A DNA stretch of 64,000 nt from Fontibacillus phaseoli. Its GTDB lineage: Bacteria > Bacillota > Bacilli > Paenibacillales > Paenibacillaceae. Under the pieces are notes generated by a model. It was not told the DNA's origin. It saw only the letters and a program-made list of their open reading frames with translations, and did no database searches. Positions 1 to 9,640 of this stretch are shown here, one piece after another. The stretch is taken from NCBI RefSeq assembly GCF_003337355.1, contig NZ_QPJW01000010.1:96435-160434 (forward strand). The letters are read 5' to 3'. The translations under genes were made by a program, and so were the position numbers. The stretch's first letter is position 1; each line of letters opens with the position of its first letter.

Positions 1-1047
1 ATCGCTTTCGGCCGAAATGACGCCCCCGTGCAGGTCAACGATATGCTTGGCGATGGCGAGCCCGATGCCCGAGCCCCCGGTGTGCGCGGCGCGCGATTTT
101 TCCACCCGGTAGAACCGGTCGAATAAATGCGGCAAATCCGATTCCGGAATAGGTTCTCCGTAATTGATCACTTCCGTAATCACTTCGTTTCCTTCGATCC
201 GTCCCCGGATATCCAGCAGCCTGCCGTCGCTGCCGTAGCGCATGGCGTTCGTGATCAAATTCTCGTAAACCCGGCGCAGCTTGTCCCCGTCGGCGATCAC
301 GAACAGAGGCTGCTGGCTCATGAACAAGCGGCATTCCATTTTGTTTTCCTGTAGCTGCCATCCAAAATGGGCCGTAATTTGGTACAGCATTTCCGCCAGG
401 TTAATTTTGTTTTTGTGCAGCTTCATTTCCTTATTTTGAAGCCGCGTGTATTCGAACAAGTCTTGAAGCAGCTGCTTCAAACGCAAAGACTCTTCGTAGG
501 CCATATTGACGTAATGGCGAAGTTCGACTTCATCGCGGTACCGGTCCTGATCGATCAAGCCCAAATAGCCAGTAATCGAAGTTAGCGGCGTTCGGAGGTC
601 GTGCGATACATTCGTAATCAGTTCGTTCTTCGTTTGCTCGGCCCTACGTTCTTCTTCCATGGAAGTACGCAGCCGTTCGACCATCCGGTTAATGTCCGTC
701 GCGAGTTGCCCCAACTGTCCGACGTTATCCACCGGAATTTTAGCTGCCGAACCTTCTTCGATCCGGTGAACTTCCTCGATCAACAGCTTGAGGTATTTCT
801 GCTCATGACGTCGAACGCTCCGCCGGTAGAAATAAAGGGCGAACAACAATAGAATCGGAACGCCCGATAAATAATACACTTCGGGAAACCCGATATTGCG
901 ACCGACCCATATAATAAGTGTATTGAAAGTGACTTTTGGATAAAAGAAATAGAACGCTCTTGCCAGAAAAACAAGCAGAAGCAATGAAACGATCGTTGCG
1001 ATGCTGGTCCAAAACAGCCATGCCAGGAATCTTAAGCTAGCCTTCAA
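1..1047 (-). CDS. Two-component sensor histidine kinase, VanS-like (partial, C-terminus beyond the window)
   Basis: A membrane sensor kinase of which about 349 codons lie in the window. I place the start at a TTG (1047) that follows a GGGGGG purine run at good spacing and overlaps the end of the upstream regulator by 11 bases. The translation shows an N-terminal hydrophobic segment, a second one near residue 60, a linker, the phosphoacceptor motif VSHDLRTPLTS, and at the window edge the ATP-binding G-box GGSGIGLAIAKHIV. The order matches VanS/EnvZ-type HisKA-HATPase kinases. Overlap with the regulator implies translational coupling. The signal cannot be read from sequence; the neighbouring exporter suggests cell-envelope or antibiotic stress. 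Confidence 0.85.
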   Translation of the reverse strand, partial: MKASLRFLAWLFWTSIATIVSLLLLVFLARAFYFFYPKVTFNTLIIWVGRNIGFPEVYYLSGVPILLLFALYFYRRSVRRHEQKYLKLLIEEVHRIEEGSAAKIPVDNVGQLGQLATDINRMVERLRTSMEEERRAEQTKNELITNVSHDLRTPLTSITGYLGLIDQDRYRDEVELRHYVNMAYEESLRLKQLLQDLFEYTRLQNKEMKLHKNKINLAEMLYQITAHFGWQLQENKMECRLFMSQQPLFVIADGDKLRRVYENLITNAMRYGSDGRLLDIRGRIEGNEVITEVINYGEPIPESDLPHLFDRFYRVEKSRAAHTGGSGIGLAIAKHIVDLHGGVISAESD

Positions 1048-1732
1048 TTTTGTAGCCGACCCCCCATACCGTCCGAATCAGCTTCTCCCCGTCCATTTCT
1101 TTCTCCAGCTTATCCCGCAGCCGGCTGATATGCACCGTGACGGAATTGTTGCTCTCGAAATATTTATCTTTCCAGATCAGCTCGAAAATCTCCTCCGAAC
1201 CGAACACCCGGCCGGGATGACTGGCCAGCAGAAACAAAATTCCGAATTCAAGCGGCGTTAACTTGACCGGCCTCCCGTCAACCATGGCCGTGTGGGTCTC
1301 CTTGTCGATTTGCAGGGAACCCAGCTTGATCAGATGATCCTGCGGCGGCTGCGGCGGCTGAACCGAATAAGAGGATCTGCGTAGCAGCGATTTCACCCTT
1401 GCCACCAGTTCCAGCGGATTAAACGGCTTGACCATGTAATCGTCGGCCCCGGTCATCAGCCCGGTGATTTTATCCATATCTCCGTCTTTGGCGCTTAGCA
1501 TCAGGATCGGAGTGGTGCGGGTTTCCCGGATTTTCAGGCACACCGAAATACCGTCCATGCCCGGCATCATTATATCCAGCACGACCAGATCGATCTCTTC
1601 CTGCTCCATCATCTCAAGGGCCAGAAGTCCGTTATCCGCCCGATGAACGGCAAACCCTTCATTGAGCAGATAGATTTCGATCAGCTTCGCTATTTTTTCA
1701 TCGTCGTCCACAATCAGAATTTGTTTACTCAT
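1037..1732 (-). CDS. OmpR-family response regulator, VanR-like
   Basis: A 231-residue regulator with an N-terminal receiver domain (acidic pair DDD near residues 9-11, phosphoacceptor Asp in VVLDIMMPGMDG, conserved Lys in VKPFNPLEL) and a C-terminal winged-helix DNA-binding domain ending TVWGVGYKIEG. An ATG four codons upstream (1744) sits directly against the AAAGG ribosome site, whereas the ATG at 1732 has normal spacing, so I use 1732. It is partnered with the overlapping kinase. About 100 bases separate it from the previous kinase gene and contain a TATTAT -10 candidate (1769-1774), so it may have its own promoter as well as read-through from the exporter operon. Confidence 0.93.
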   Translation of the reverse strand: MSKQILIVDDDEKIAKLIEIYLLNEGFAVHRADNGLLALEMMEQEEIDLVVLDIMMPGMDGISVCLKIRETRTTPILMLSAKDGDMDKITGLMTGADDYMVKPFNPLELVARVKSLLRRSSYSVQPPQPPQDHLIKLGSLQIDKETHTAMVDGRPVKLTPLEFGILFLLASHPGRVFGSEEIFELIWKDKYFESNNSVTVHISRLRDKLEKEMDGEKLIRTVWGVGYKIEG

Positions 1733-1837
1733 TGTTTTACTCATCCTTTATTTAACCTGGCTTGACTCATAATACTATCATACCATGACGTACTGAGCGG
1801 AAAAGATACAAAAGGTTAAAAAAGGATTACGAAGTTA

Positions 1838-2920
1838 TTAAGATTTCCCCCAGACGCAGGGAATCGTAGTTATGAATGTCGTTCCTTGACCCGGAGCGGA
1901 CTGGGCCGTAATGTCTCCCCGATGGATATCCACGATTTTTTTGACGATGGACAGCCCCAGCCCGCTTCCTCCCACGCTTCTGTTCCGGGAACGGTCCGCT
2001 TTATAGAAACGCTCGAACAGTCGCGGCAAGTCGCTTTCGTCAATGCCGATGCCCGTGTCCGATATCGCTATTTCCACTTCATTCTCCCGCTTAATAAGCG
2101 AAATCACGACCCGCCCGCCCGGCGGCGTAAACTTGATGCTGTTATGCAGCAGATTCACCCATACTTGTCTCAGTAAATCCTCGGCCGCAACGATTTCCGC
2201 TTCCTGCAAGTCCAACTCGACATAAAAGTTTTTGGCGATCCACTGCGGCTCGCTGGCAAGCACCACGGCCTGCAACTGACGATCCAATCTATAGCGGCTG
2301 GTTTCAAATTCGGCTGGATCGCTCTCAAGCGAGGACAGCTTAAGCAAATTGTCGCTCATTTGGGACAATCTCAAGCTCTCGCGCTCGATGATGTCCAAAT
2401 AATGAATTCGTTTTTCCTCGGACAACCCCAGATTTCGCAGCGCTTCGGCAAAACCCTGGATAGAGGTCAAAGGAGATTGGATTTCATGCGAAACGTTGGA
2501 GATAAAATCCTGCCGCATCGTTTCCATTCTGCCCAATTCGCCGGCCATCTCATTAATGCTGTGGGCAATCTTCTCAAATTCCCGCTGATTGCTGCGATAC
2601 TCCAGCTTGACCGAGAAGTCTCCCTTTGAGATCCGACGCATAGCATCGATGATAGCCGTCAACATCGCCATTTCTTTTCGGTTAAAATAAACGCTGAACA
2701 ACAGTAAGCAGCACATAAACAAGATAACCCCTATAATGACATTGATGAGTTGGACGAGATAATCCGAAGAAGGACTCCCCGTATAGAAATAAAGCGCCTT
2801 GGTGATATAGAGCGTCCCCGTCCAGCAAACCGCCAAAAGCAAAAAGAGGCAGATCAACTGCAATATATGCTTCAAAATATTCCAGATGACCTTAAGAGCT
2901 CTTTCCGTTCCGGATTTCAC
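1838..2920 (-). CDS. Two-component sensor histidine kinase
   Basis: A 360-residue kinase with two membrane segments (about 12-35 and 57-78), a HAMP-like linker (GDFSVKLEYRSNQREFEKIA), the phosphoacceptor motif VSHEIQSPLTSI and the ATP-binding boxes DTGIGIDESDLPRLFERFYK and GGSGLGLSIVKKIV. The extracellular loop between the membrane segments is only about 20 residues. Short-loop kinases often sense the membrane itself or a partner transporter, which fits the linked exporter; this is inference. Its ATG overlaps the stop of the preceding regulator (ATGA), so the two are co-translated. Confidence 0.93.
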   Translation of the reverse strand: MKSGTERALKVIWNILKHILQLICLFLLLAVCWTGTLYITKALYFYTGSPSSDYLVQLINVIIGVILFMCCLLLFSVYFNRKEMAMLTAIIDAMRRISKGDFSVKLEYRSNQREFEKIAHSINEMAGELGRMETMRQDFISNVSHEIQSPLTSIQGFAEALRNLGLSEEKRIHYLDIIERESLRLSQMSDNLLKLSSLESDPAEFETSRYRLDRQLQAVVLASEPQWIAKNFYVELDLQEAEIVAAEDLLRQVWVNLLHNSIKFTPPGGRVVISLIKRENEVEIAISDTGIGIDESDLPRLFERFYKADRSRNRSVGGSGLGLSIVKKIVDIHRGDITAQSAPGQGTTFITTIPCVWGKS

Positions 2921-3594
2921 TCTCCGCCCACCTCCAGCCGGTAACCCAGGCCGCGGATCGTCCTGATCCTGAACCCGTATCTATCCTCGGAAAAGCGTTC
3001 GCGCAGCCGGTTGATATGAACGTCCAGCGTCCGCTCATTGCCTTCGAAATCGTAGCCCCAAATCTCCTCGATCAGTTGCTCGCGGGTCAAGGTTCTTCCC
3101 ATGTTGTTGCCTAGCCGGAACAACAACTCGAATTCTTTTAACGGGAGCGTTAAAACCTCATCATCGGCTTCCGCTTCGAAGGTGCGGCGGTTCATGCGGA
3201 TGCTGCCGATCGTCACGGTCTGGGAAATGATCACCTGGTACCGCTTCAGCAGCGCTTTGACCCGAACGACCAACTCCGCCGGCTGAAACGGCTTGACCAG
3301 GTAGTCATCCGTGCCAAGATCGAAGCCTTTCACGATCTGCTTCGTTTCGCCTTTGGCGGTGAGCATCAGCACAGGCATTTCATACAGCCGCCGAAGCTCC
3401 CGGCACAGTTCCCAGCCGTCCATGTTCGGCATCATCACATCGAGAATGACCAAATCGGCCTTCTCTTGCTCCAGGAAGGCCAGAGCTTTCACCCCATCCT
3501 CCGCCTCGGCCGCTTCCATTCCCGCTTCCTCCAGAAAGACCCGCACAAGCTCGCGAATGTGCGGATCGTCATCTACAATGAGTATTTTAGCCAT
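2917..3594 (-). CDS. OmpR-family response regulator
   Basis: A 225-residue receiver plus winged-helix regulator. Visible residues are the acidic pocket DDD (8-10), the phosphoacceptor Asp in LVILDVMMPNMDG, Lys in DDYLVKPFQPAEL and the DNA-binding end RTIRGLGYRLEV. It begins 7 bases after the stop of the ABC exporter and overlaps its kinase by 4 bases, giving the order exporter, regulator, kinase in one operon. Such an arrangement commonly autoregulates drug or peptide export, but nothing in the sequence proves its target. Confidence 0.93.
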   Translation of the reverse strand: MAKILIVDDDPHIRELVRVFLEEAGMEAAEAEDGVKALAFLEQEKADLVILDVMMPNMDGWELCRELRRLYEMPVLMLTAKGETKQIVKGFDLGTDDYLVKPFQPAELVVRVKALLKRYQVIISQTVTIGSIRMNRRTFEAEADDEVLTLPLKEFELLFRLGNNMGRTLTREQLIEEIWGYDFEGNERTLDVHINRLRERFSEDRYGFRIRTIRGLGYRLEVGGE

Positions 3595-3600
3595 ACCTTC

Positions 3601-5364
3601 TCATTCCCTTGCTTCTTCTAAAAGCCCTTCGGCAATTTGCAACTGTTGGGCCGCAAACTCCCGGTACATCGCATGGTCATGCAGTAATTCTTCATGCGTT
3701 CCCCGCCCGGTCACGGACCCTTTCTCCACGAATATGATTTGATCGGCTCCAACCACCGTCGACAACCTATGGGCTATCACTATCGTCGTCCGGCCCGCCA
3801 TCAGGTTATTCAGCGCCTGCTGGACGACTTGCTCCGAGCGGCTGTCCAGGCTGGATGTCGCTTCATCGAGCATCAAGATTTTCGGATCCCGCAACAGCGC
3901 ACGGGCAATCGCAATACGCTGCCGCTGACCGCCTGATAGCTTAACGCCCCGTTCTCCCACATCGGTGTCATACCCATTCGGCAGCTCGGATATAAAGCCG
4001 TCGGCGTACGCCATAGATGCCGCTTGCCGAAGTTCGTCATCGCTCACGGCACGTTCGACCCCGTAGCACAGATTCTCCCGGATCGTACCTGCAATCATCG
4101 GACTGTCTTGAGACACGTATCCGATAATCGAACGCCAGGATCGTAACGAGAAACTATCGATCGGCTCATCGCCAAGCAGAATCTGCCCCTGCTGCGGAAG
4201 ATAGAACCGCTCCAGCATGGAGAATAGCGTCGTTTTCCCGCCTCCGCTCGGACCGACCACCGCTGTAACGGTTCCTGGATCCATGCGGAAGCTGACATTA
4301 TTAAGCACGGATTCATCCTCTTTGTAGCCAAAAGAAAGATTTTCGATCTTCACAGGACGATTGGCATAATCGACCTCTTTGCCGGCGTCAAAAGATTCCT
4401 CCTCCGCGTCCAGCGTCTCCATAATCCGCTCGGTCGCTCCCTTTGCTTTTTGCAATTGGGTGAAAAAGGTGGTTAATTGCGTCATCGGCATAACGATCTG
4501 GATCAGATACAAAATAAACGCGACCAGCTCTCCTGCCGTCAACGCGCCCGAGGACACCTGCATGCCGCCATAGCCGATGACGACGACCAGCAGCATCATC
4601 ATCACGACCGAGATGAGCGGACTGATCCAGGCCATTACGAGTCCTTCCCGGATACCGAATTTCAGCAAATTGGATATCCCTTTGCTTCCGGTTGCATATT
4701 CTCTTCGTTCCGCGTTCGAAGCTTTTACGAGGCGGATTTCCGAGAGTACCTGGCTAAGCGTGGCCGTAAAAGAAGCCGTCTCGTCCTGCATCCCCACCGA
4801 AATCTTGTACATTTTTCTGCCTAACGGATAAAGGACCAGCGCAGCCAGGGGAATGACAATGAACATAATCAGCGTCATTTTCCAGTTTAAATACAACAGT
4901 ACAATGATAGAACCGATAATGGATATGATGCCGGTAAAGAAGCCGGCCACATGCTCCGAAATCAGCGTTTTAATTACGCCCGTGTCGTTCGTCATCCGGC
5001 TGACGGATTCCCCCGTCCGGTTATTGTCGAAATACGAGACCGGAAGAACCAGGTGTTTTTTCCATAGTCGATCCCGCAAAGACGCCACCATATTCTGTCC
5101 AATATAATTCAGCAAGAAAATACCCACTCCGGAAGCAAGCGTCTGACCGGCAAAAGCTGCGACCAGCGAGATGATTTGTTTTCTGTCCATCGCGGCCAGC
5201 GAAAACCCGTCCACCAAATTTTTCGTAAACATCGGGATTACCAATCCGACCAGCGTAGATACCACGCTGAGTAAAATCGCCGTTACCAACAATCCCATCG
5301 ATGGTTTGGTTTCGCGCATCAAGCGAAAGAAAGATCCCTTTTTTTGTTTTTCTGCAACTTCCAT
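3601..5364 (-). CDS. bmrA: BmrA-type multidrug ABC exporter (half-transporter)
   Basis: A 587-residue half-transporter with an N-terminal six-helix membrane domain (about 20-320) followed by a nucleotide-binding domain: Walker [11 protein letters not shown]-loop YVSQDSP, signature LSGGQRQR, Walker [14 protein letters not shown] and H-loop [10 protein letters not shown]. Length and near-collinear sequence (for example [19 protein letters not shown]) match Bacillus subtilis BmrA (YvcC, 589 residues), which works as a homodimer exporting drugs at the cost of ATP. Unlike B. subtilis, here it leads an operon with a two-component system. The symbol rests on remembered similarity, not a search. Confidence 0.92.
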   Translation of the reverse strand: MEVAEKQKKGSFFRLMRETKPSMGLLVTAILLSVVSTLVGLVIPMFTKNLVDGFSLAAMDRKQIISLVAAFAGQTLASGVGIFLLNYIGQNMVASLRDRLWKKHLVLPVSYFDNNRTGESVSRMTNDTGVIKTLISEHVAGFFTGIISIIGSIIVLLYLNWKMTLIMFIVIPLAALVLYPLGRKMYKISVGMQDETASFTATLSQVLSEIRLVKASNAERREYATGSKGISNLLKFGIREGLVMAWISPLISVVMMMLLVVVIGYGGMQVSSGALTAGELVAFILYLIQIVMPMTQLTTFFTQLQKAKGATERIMETLDAEEESFDAGKEVDYANRPVKIENLSFGYKEDESVLNNVSFRMDPGTVTAVVGPSGGGKTTLFSMLERFYLPQQGQILLGDEPIDSFSLRSWRSIIGYVSQDSPMIAGTIRENLCYGVERAVSDDELRQAASMAYADGFISELPNGYDTDVGERGVKLSGGQRQRIAIARALLRDPKILMLDEATSSLDSRSEQVVQQALNNLMAGRTTIVIAHRLSTVVGADQIIFVEKGSVTGRGTHEELLHDHAMYREFAAQQLQIAEGLLEEARE

Positions 5365-5441
5365 TATTCTTCCCCTCTCCTATCATGAAGCTCTTCCTTC
5401 TATATAAGTTCAGGAAAAGAATACCCCAGCTATATAAACTG

Positions 5442-5451
5442 AGTTTAAACT
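5442..5451. promoter_or_regulatory. Palindrome in the bmrA upstream region
   Basis: A perfect 10-base palindrome, AGTTTAAACT, about 80 bases upstream of the bmrA start and inside an AT-rich stretch that also holds TTTACA and TATATA boxes on the minus strand. It could be an operator or part of a promoter. Support is the symmetry and position only. Confidence 0.25.
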
Positions 5452-5505
5452 GGTTTCGCAGATAAATGTAAATTTCGAAGGATGCTTATTTTCTATCCAA
5501 AGCGA

Positions 5506-6222
5506 CTATAAGTTCTCCACCTCGACGCTGATCACATAATCGATATGACGCACAAAGTGGTAAATCTCGGTGGTATACTCTTTTTCCGAAGCGGCAATAA
5601 CCATGTCAACCCGCTGTCTTCCTTCTTCGAGATCCTTGATTTTCAGCCGGCGGATCCGGTGCTGGTTCTTTTTCGCTCCAGGCCCCTTCCCGTCTTTCCG
5701 TTCGATAATCCGAATCAGTTCCGCCACATCGCCCTGATTCCCCATCACCACTTTGATGGACACATCACGCTGATTCAGCTTGTAAGGGCCGATCCATTTA
5801 ATCACGCTCGGAATAAAATTGACGGCAATAATAAGCAGGATGACCGCCAGTGCGGCCTCCAGATAAAATCCGGTGCCGATCGCGATCCCGATGCCCGAAG
5901 CGGCCCAGATCATCGCGGCGGAAGTTAGTCCTGATATGCCTTCATTGCTTCTGCGGAGAATCGCCCCGGCTCCGAGAAAACCGATCCCGCTGACGATTTG
6001 CGCGGCAAGCCGCATCGGATCCATGTTCGGATGCTCCGGTCCGGCGAATTTTTCAAACGCCTCGATCGAAACGATCGTGACCAGGCAGCTCGCAATACAA
6101 ATGACCATACTTGTCTTGATGCCAAGCGGCTTCTGCTTCAACTGACGATCAATCCCGATAAACAGACCGAATAATAATGCCATGCATAATTTAAAAATCA
6201 TTTCCAGATCGACCTGTTCCAT
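5506..6222 (-). CDS. MgtC/SapB family membrane protein
   Basis: A 238-residue protein with a hydrophobic N-terminal half of about five membrane segments containing the family's typical stretches (LFGLFIGIDRQLKQKP; GIGFLGAGAILR), then a soluble C-terminal domain of about 85 residues. MgtC proteins support growth at low magnesium and, where studied, inhibit the F-type ATP synthase. The gene stands alone, with a clear AAGGAGAGAG ribosome site before its ATG. I see no magnesium riboswitch in front of it. Confidence 0.9.
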   Translation of the reverse strand: MEQVDLEMIFKLCMALLFGLFIGIDRQLKQKPLGIKTSMVICIASCLVTIVSIEAFEKFAGPEHPNMDPMRLAAQIVSGIGFLGAGAILRRSNEGISGLTSAAMIWAASGIGIAIGTGFYLEAALAVILLIIAVNFIPSVIKWIGPYKLNQRDVSIKVVMGNQGDVAELIRIIERKDGKGPGAKKNQHRIRRLKIKDLEEGRQRVDMVIAASEKEYTTEIYHFVRHIDYVISVEVENL

Positions 6223-6335
6223 AATCTCTCTCCTTAAACATTATAGAGTGAGTATAAGTGTATTTTGCCATTTCGTGCAAATCACTCTTCACCTTTACTA
6301 CCTTTACCCAAACTACTGTTTTATAGCAGTATATA

Positions 6336-6366
6336 AAATAACCCCCGCAATTTAGCGAGGGGGTCA
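6336..6366 (-). terminator. Rho-independent terminator of the K+ channel operon
   Basis: On the minus strand an 8-9 bp GC-rich stem (ACCCCCTCGC with GCGGGGGT) is followed by TTATTTT. It lies 20 bases beyond the channel stop codon and closes the six-gene operon. Confidence 0.85.
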
Positions 6367-6385
6367 TGTTTATTCAAAATCTAAC

Positions 6386-7402
6386 TTATAGTCCGGCGAT
6401 ACGCCGGTAGGTTGCTTCATCCGATACGATATACAACCGTGCATCCGGAGGTATCGTTTGATCCAGCTTACGGTTGATACCCAAATCGCTGCGGTCCGCA
6501 AGCAATGTCGCTCCCTGGTTTAGCAAGGCCTGAAAGGCATCTTTATACGTTTTCCATTCCTTTGAAACCGAAATCTCATAGATATCGTCCCCATGCTGGC
6601 GGCTGAGCAACTGCCGGATTACTTCCGAGTTTCCTTCCTGCAGTGCCGCCCTTACCGCCAATCTGGAAATGGCGTCATGCGATAGGACGAATTCGTTGAC
6701 CTGAACATGGCGGAAATTCTGGATATGCTTTTCTTGCGTAATTTCCACCGTAGTATGTACATGAGGAGCCAGACGTTCGATGCTGGAAGCGATCAGAAGA
6801 GATTTGCCGTCGATCAACGACGTTTCTTCGATTCGTGAATCCGCAAAAATAATTGCCGCTTTGCTCTTCGTAAGATTCGCCCTGATCAGCACATCATCTG
6901 CCGCCGGGTCCCCGCTTACAAAATGAACCTGATGCAAGTGAATGAGCGGGTGCGAATTGCTTTCATCGATGACAACAATCTGGCTTTTTGGCGAATAGCA
7001 CAAAATTTCATCCACCGCCGACTGCGCTTTTTTGCTCCAATTTATGATCAGGATATGATCCTCGCCCCGAAAGTTCAAGGTTCCCGCTCCTCTCTGCCTT
7101 TGAATGCTGCCCAATGAATCGATCACTTTACCGATGACCAAGCTGAGCAGACCGATCCCGAAAACATATAGAAATATCGTGAACACCTTGCCCGGGTCGC
7201 TTTTGGCGAAATAATCGCCATAGCCCACCGTCGCCATCGTTGTCATGACCCAGTACAGGGCGTTAAACCAATTTCCGAACGTTCCCGGTTCCAGCAGGAA
7301 AGCGACGGTCGCGCTAACAACAATGAAACCGAGGATAATCAAGGTGATGGACGTTTTTCGCAGAGTCATAAGCTTCGTAGTGATCTTGAGGAAAAAATGC
7401 AC
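6386..7402 (-). CDS. Potassium channel with cytosolic TrkA-N/RCK domain
   Basis: A 338-residue channel with two membrane helices flanking a pore loop whose selectivity filter TVGYGD is intact, followed by a Rossmann-like RCK domain (DHILIINWSKKAQSAV; VVIDESN). It resembles Bacillus YugO and MthK-type channels. I use the GTG at 7402 because it has a GGGGAAGGGG ribosome site eight bases upstream; an ATG at 7456 in the same frame would overlap the preceding gene by 26 bases and has no such site. It is the last gene of the sigma-W operon, where K+ channels recur beside DUF350 and ATP-grasp genes. Confidence 0.88.
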   Translation of the reverse strand: MHFFLKITTKLMTLRKTSITLIILGFIVVSATVAFLLEPGTFGNWFNALYWVMTTMATVGYGDYFAKSDPGKVFTIFLYVFGIGLLSLVIGKVIDSLGSIQRQRGAGTLNFRGEDHILIINWSKKAQSAVDEILCYSPKSQIVVIDESNSHPLIHLHQVHFVSGDPAADDVLIRANLTKSKAAIIFADSRIEETSLIDGKSLLIASSIERLAPHVHTTVEITQEKHIQNFRHVQVNEFVLSHDAISRLAVRAALQEGNSEVIRQLLSRQHGDDIYEISVSKEWKTYKDAFQALLNQGATLLADRSDLGINRKLDQTIPPDARLYIVSDEATYRRIAGL

Positions 7403-7430
7403 GGCTTTTGCCCCTTCCCCGCCTACTTCT

Positions 7431-7823
7431 TTAAATAATGAGGCTGCTAATGGCAAATGCGGTGCCGATAAACACCAGGCACAGCAAGATACCTACCGCC
7501 ACGTTGCCCTGCTGTAAATGATCGGAGATTTTGAAGCCTGGCGTAACCAGTTCAAAAATCCAATATACCGCGATCAGGCATACGTAACCGACGGCGAACC
7601 ACAAGATCATGAACCAGATGGAAGTATTCGTATAAGCGGACACCCCCAGTATGATCGCCGTGCCGATAAACTTTCCGCCCATGGCCAGCGCGGCGGCTTT
7701 GTTGCCTTTTTTTAGTTCCTCCATATCTTTGTAGGGAGTCATCCAACTGAAAATCACCATGCCCAGCAATTGAAGCCCGATAATGACAACTACGCTCACT
7801 AGAATATTAATAATTACCGTCAT
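7431..7823 (-). CDS. DUF350 membrane protein (YjfL-like)
   Basis: A 130-residue protein with four predicted membrane helices and the DUF350 pattern of paired helices with small residues (AMGGKFIGTAIILG; GNVAVGILLCLVFIG). E. coli YjfL is the named relative; its function is unknown. The ATG at 7823 overlaps the upstream stop (ATGA) and has AGGGGGTGGG at good spacing, so the in-frame GTG at 7832 is unlikely. Sitting between a lipoprotein and a K+ channel, it probably acts at the membrane with them; this is inferred from context. Confidence 0.88.
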   Translation of the reverse strand: MTVIINILVSVVVIIGLQLLGMVIFSWMTPYKDMEELKKGNKAAALAMGGKFIGTAIILGVSAYTNTSIWFMILWFAVGYVCLIAVYWIFELVTPGFKISDHLQQGNVAVGILLCLVFIGTAFAISSLII

Positions 7824-8443
7824 TTCGCCCACCCCCTAAATTTCGCAAAGGCCGAATCATAATCGGCAAAATCATGAACTTCCTCAAGTACAACGGAAGC
7901 GGTTTTCTTTTTTTCCAATTCCTTGTACCGTGCATCATCAATCGGCTGTTTGATCCGGTTACCGGTCGGGAGTTCCAGCACGGCAAAATTTCTGGTTTTT
8001 TCTTTATACTCAGTCTTATAAACCCCAACCAAATCGACATCCGTCGTGATGGATACTTTCAACTCGGCCAAGTCTTTATCCACCGACGCCTTATCCGCAT
8101 ACGATTTGATTGTATTCCAAGCCGATAAACGGACTTCATTCTTCTGATTTTCATCCGTCGTCAGCTCGGCATCCATAAACTGCAAAATCCAGATTTTATC
8201 CCCTGTCCCGTAATTGCCGTCGTTCGGAAGCAGCTCATTGTCCGGTAATACCGTCATATCGCTGCCGATCAAATCCCCGACAGTGGCTTCCTGAACCCGG
8301 TAATCCCATGGCACCCGTACGGAATTAAGGGTGGTTTCCGAGCCGGAATCCGTATGAAACACGCTACTCTGCCCGCCGCAGGCGCTCAGCACCAGCAAGG
8401 ACAACGTGATTAAGATTAGCCAAAACTTCCGTTTCATTCCCAT
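7820..8443 (-). CDS. Hypothetical lipoprotein (possibly DUF4247)
   Basis: A 207-residue exported lipoprotein: basic N-terminus, hydrophobic core and lipobox LLVLSACGG with the lipidated Cys at about residue 22. The mature part is hydrophilic with no motif I can name. Size and neighbours suggest the DUF4247 family, but I recall that association only from gene neighbourhoods. Its ATG directly follows the stop of the ATP-grasp gene and its own stop overlaps the next start, so all three are tightly co-translated. Confidence 0.8.
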   Translation of the reverse strand: MGMKRKFWLILITLSLLVLSACGGQSSVFHTDSGSETTLNSVRVPWDYRVQEATVGDLIGSDMTVLPDNELLPNDGNYGTGDKIWILQFMDAELTTDENQKNEVRLSAWNTIKSYADKASVDKDLAELKVSITTDVDLVGVYKTEYKEKTRNFAVLELPTGNRIKQPIDDARYKELEKKKTASVVLEEVHDFADYDSAFAKFRGWAK

Positions 8444-9640
8444 TTATTTCACTCCCATCGCAATAAAATGACTGGCATTGCCGGTAATCGGACCGCCCGC
8501 TCTGCCAAGAAGGCCGCAAGGAGTCCCGTTGATCACAAACATACCGGTCAAAAGATGAAGTTCTCCTTCAGCCGTATCAATCTTCGCAAGCTCCGCCCGC
8601 TTCTGGTATACCGAAGGGAAAAGCACGCTGCTATCGAATCCTTCCTCATCTTCGAGCTCCAATCGGCCTTCGGCGTCAAATAGCCGCACCGAACCGCCCT
8701 CACGCCCAAACATCGACTTGGACACGAAGCTTCCCGAAAAGACAGGCTTGTTATAAGTCGGAAGCACATAGGCCGAGATGACTTCCTTTTCCTGCTCGTT
8801 AAACAGCAAGCCAAGTTCGTGAAGACCCCACACGGCGGCCAACAAGCCTTTCGATTGCAGCAAAAGACTGTGCGGCGGATTGAACAGAGTCAATCGGCCG
8901 GTCTCGATCGCGAACGCCATCGCTTCGCCGGCGTCGTCTACGGCCATCCATTCCTTCGGATACAGGGCAAACATCGCTTTAATGACTTCCCCGTCCTTGT
9001 TCTTCAAATAACCTTCATCAAACCAAAGCTCCAGACAATCCTCGCAGGTCATCTCCCGGCCGCTATGGCGGACGAGCGCCTCGATCGTTCCGGAATCTTC
9101 AAGATGCTGGCCGTAAGCGACGCAAGCTGCCGTCTCCGGCTGCTCCACCGCCCAGGCCGCGGCTACGAGATCCTTCATCCCCGAATTCGGTGATACCAGC
9201 CCGGCCTGTTCCAGCACCCAAGGCGTAGCGATCGAAGACTCCACATATCCGGTCGGGGTGTCCGCATTCAATTCGAGAAGCTTGATGCTGCCGTCGTTCG
9301 ATATCGCAAAATCAAATCTGGCATAGCGGCTGATCAGTCCTTGTTCCGCCAGAGGCGTTTCATCCAGCAATGTCCACAGCACCGGCGGTATTCCGAGCAG
9401 CTCGTAAAGATCCGGCTTGCGGTGAATATAGCGGACCGTTTTGTCCAGGATACTCCAAAGCATCCGGGATGCGTATTCCAATTCTTTATATTTAGAGTGA
9501 TCCATTAAAACGATCTGGTCGATCCAGTAAGCTTCATCCTCCAGATCCGCCCAGGTAAAGCCCAGCTCATAGAGCTGTTGTACTCGGGATGCCCGGTCGG
9601 GATCCGGTACTCCTGCAACTTCGAACACGCTGCCGGTCAT
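8444..9640 (-). CDS. Glutathionylspermidine synthase-like ATP-grasp amidoligase
   Basis: A 398-residue protein matching the C-terminal synthetase domain of glutathionylspermidine synthase and E. coli YjfC/YgiC: SRYARFDFAISNDGSIKLLE-type sheet, then ELNADTPTG and a late ATP-binding part (VLPTYNKP.FSGSFVSKSMFGREG). The amidase domain of E. coli Gsp is absent. Family members join a carboxylate to an amine using ATP; in this stand-alone group the substrates are unknown, and glutathionylspermidine itself is unlikely in a Firmicute. The ATG overlaps the upstream stop (ATGA). Confidence 0.9.
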   Translation of the reverse strand: MTGSVFEVAGVPDPDRASRVQQLYELGFTWADLEDEAYWIDQIVLMDHSKYKELEYASRMLWSILDKTVRYIHRKPDLYELLGIPPVLWTLLDETPLAEQGLISRYARFDFAISNDGSIKLLELNADTPTGYVESSIATPWVLEQAGLVSPNSGMKDLVAAAWAVEQPETAACVAYGQHLEDSGTIEALVRHSGREMTCEDCLELWFDEGYLKNKDGEVIKAMFALYPKEWMAVDDAGEAMAFAIETGRLTLFNPPHSLLLQSKGLLAAVWGLHELGLLFNEQEKEVISAYVLPTYNKPVFSGSFVSKSMFGREGGSVRLFDAEGRLELEDEEGFDSSVLFPSVYQKRAELAKIDTAEGELHLLTGMFVINGTPCGLLGRAGGPITGNASHFIAMGVK

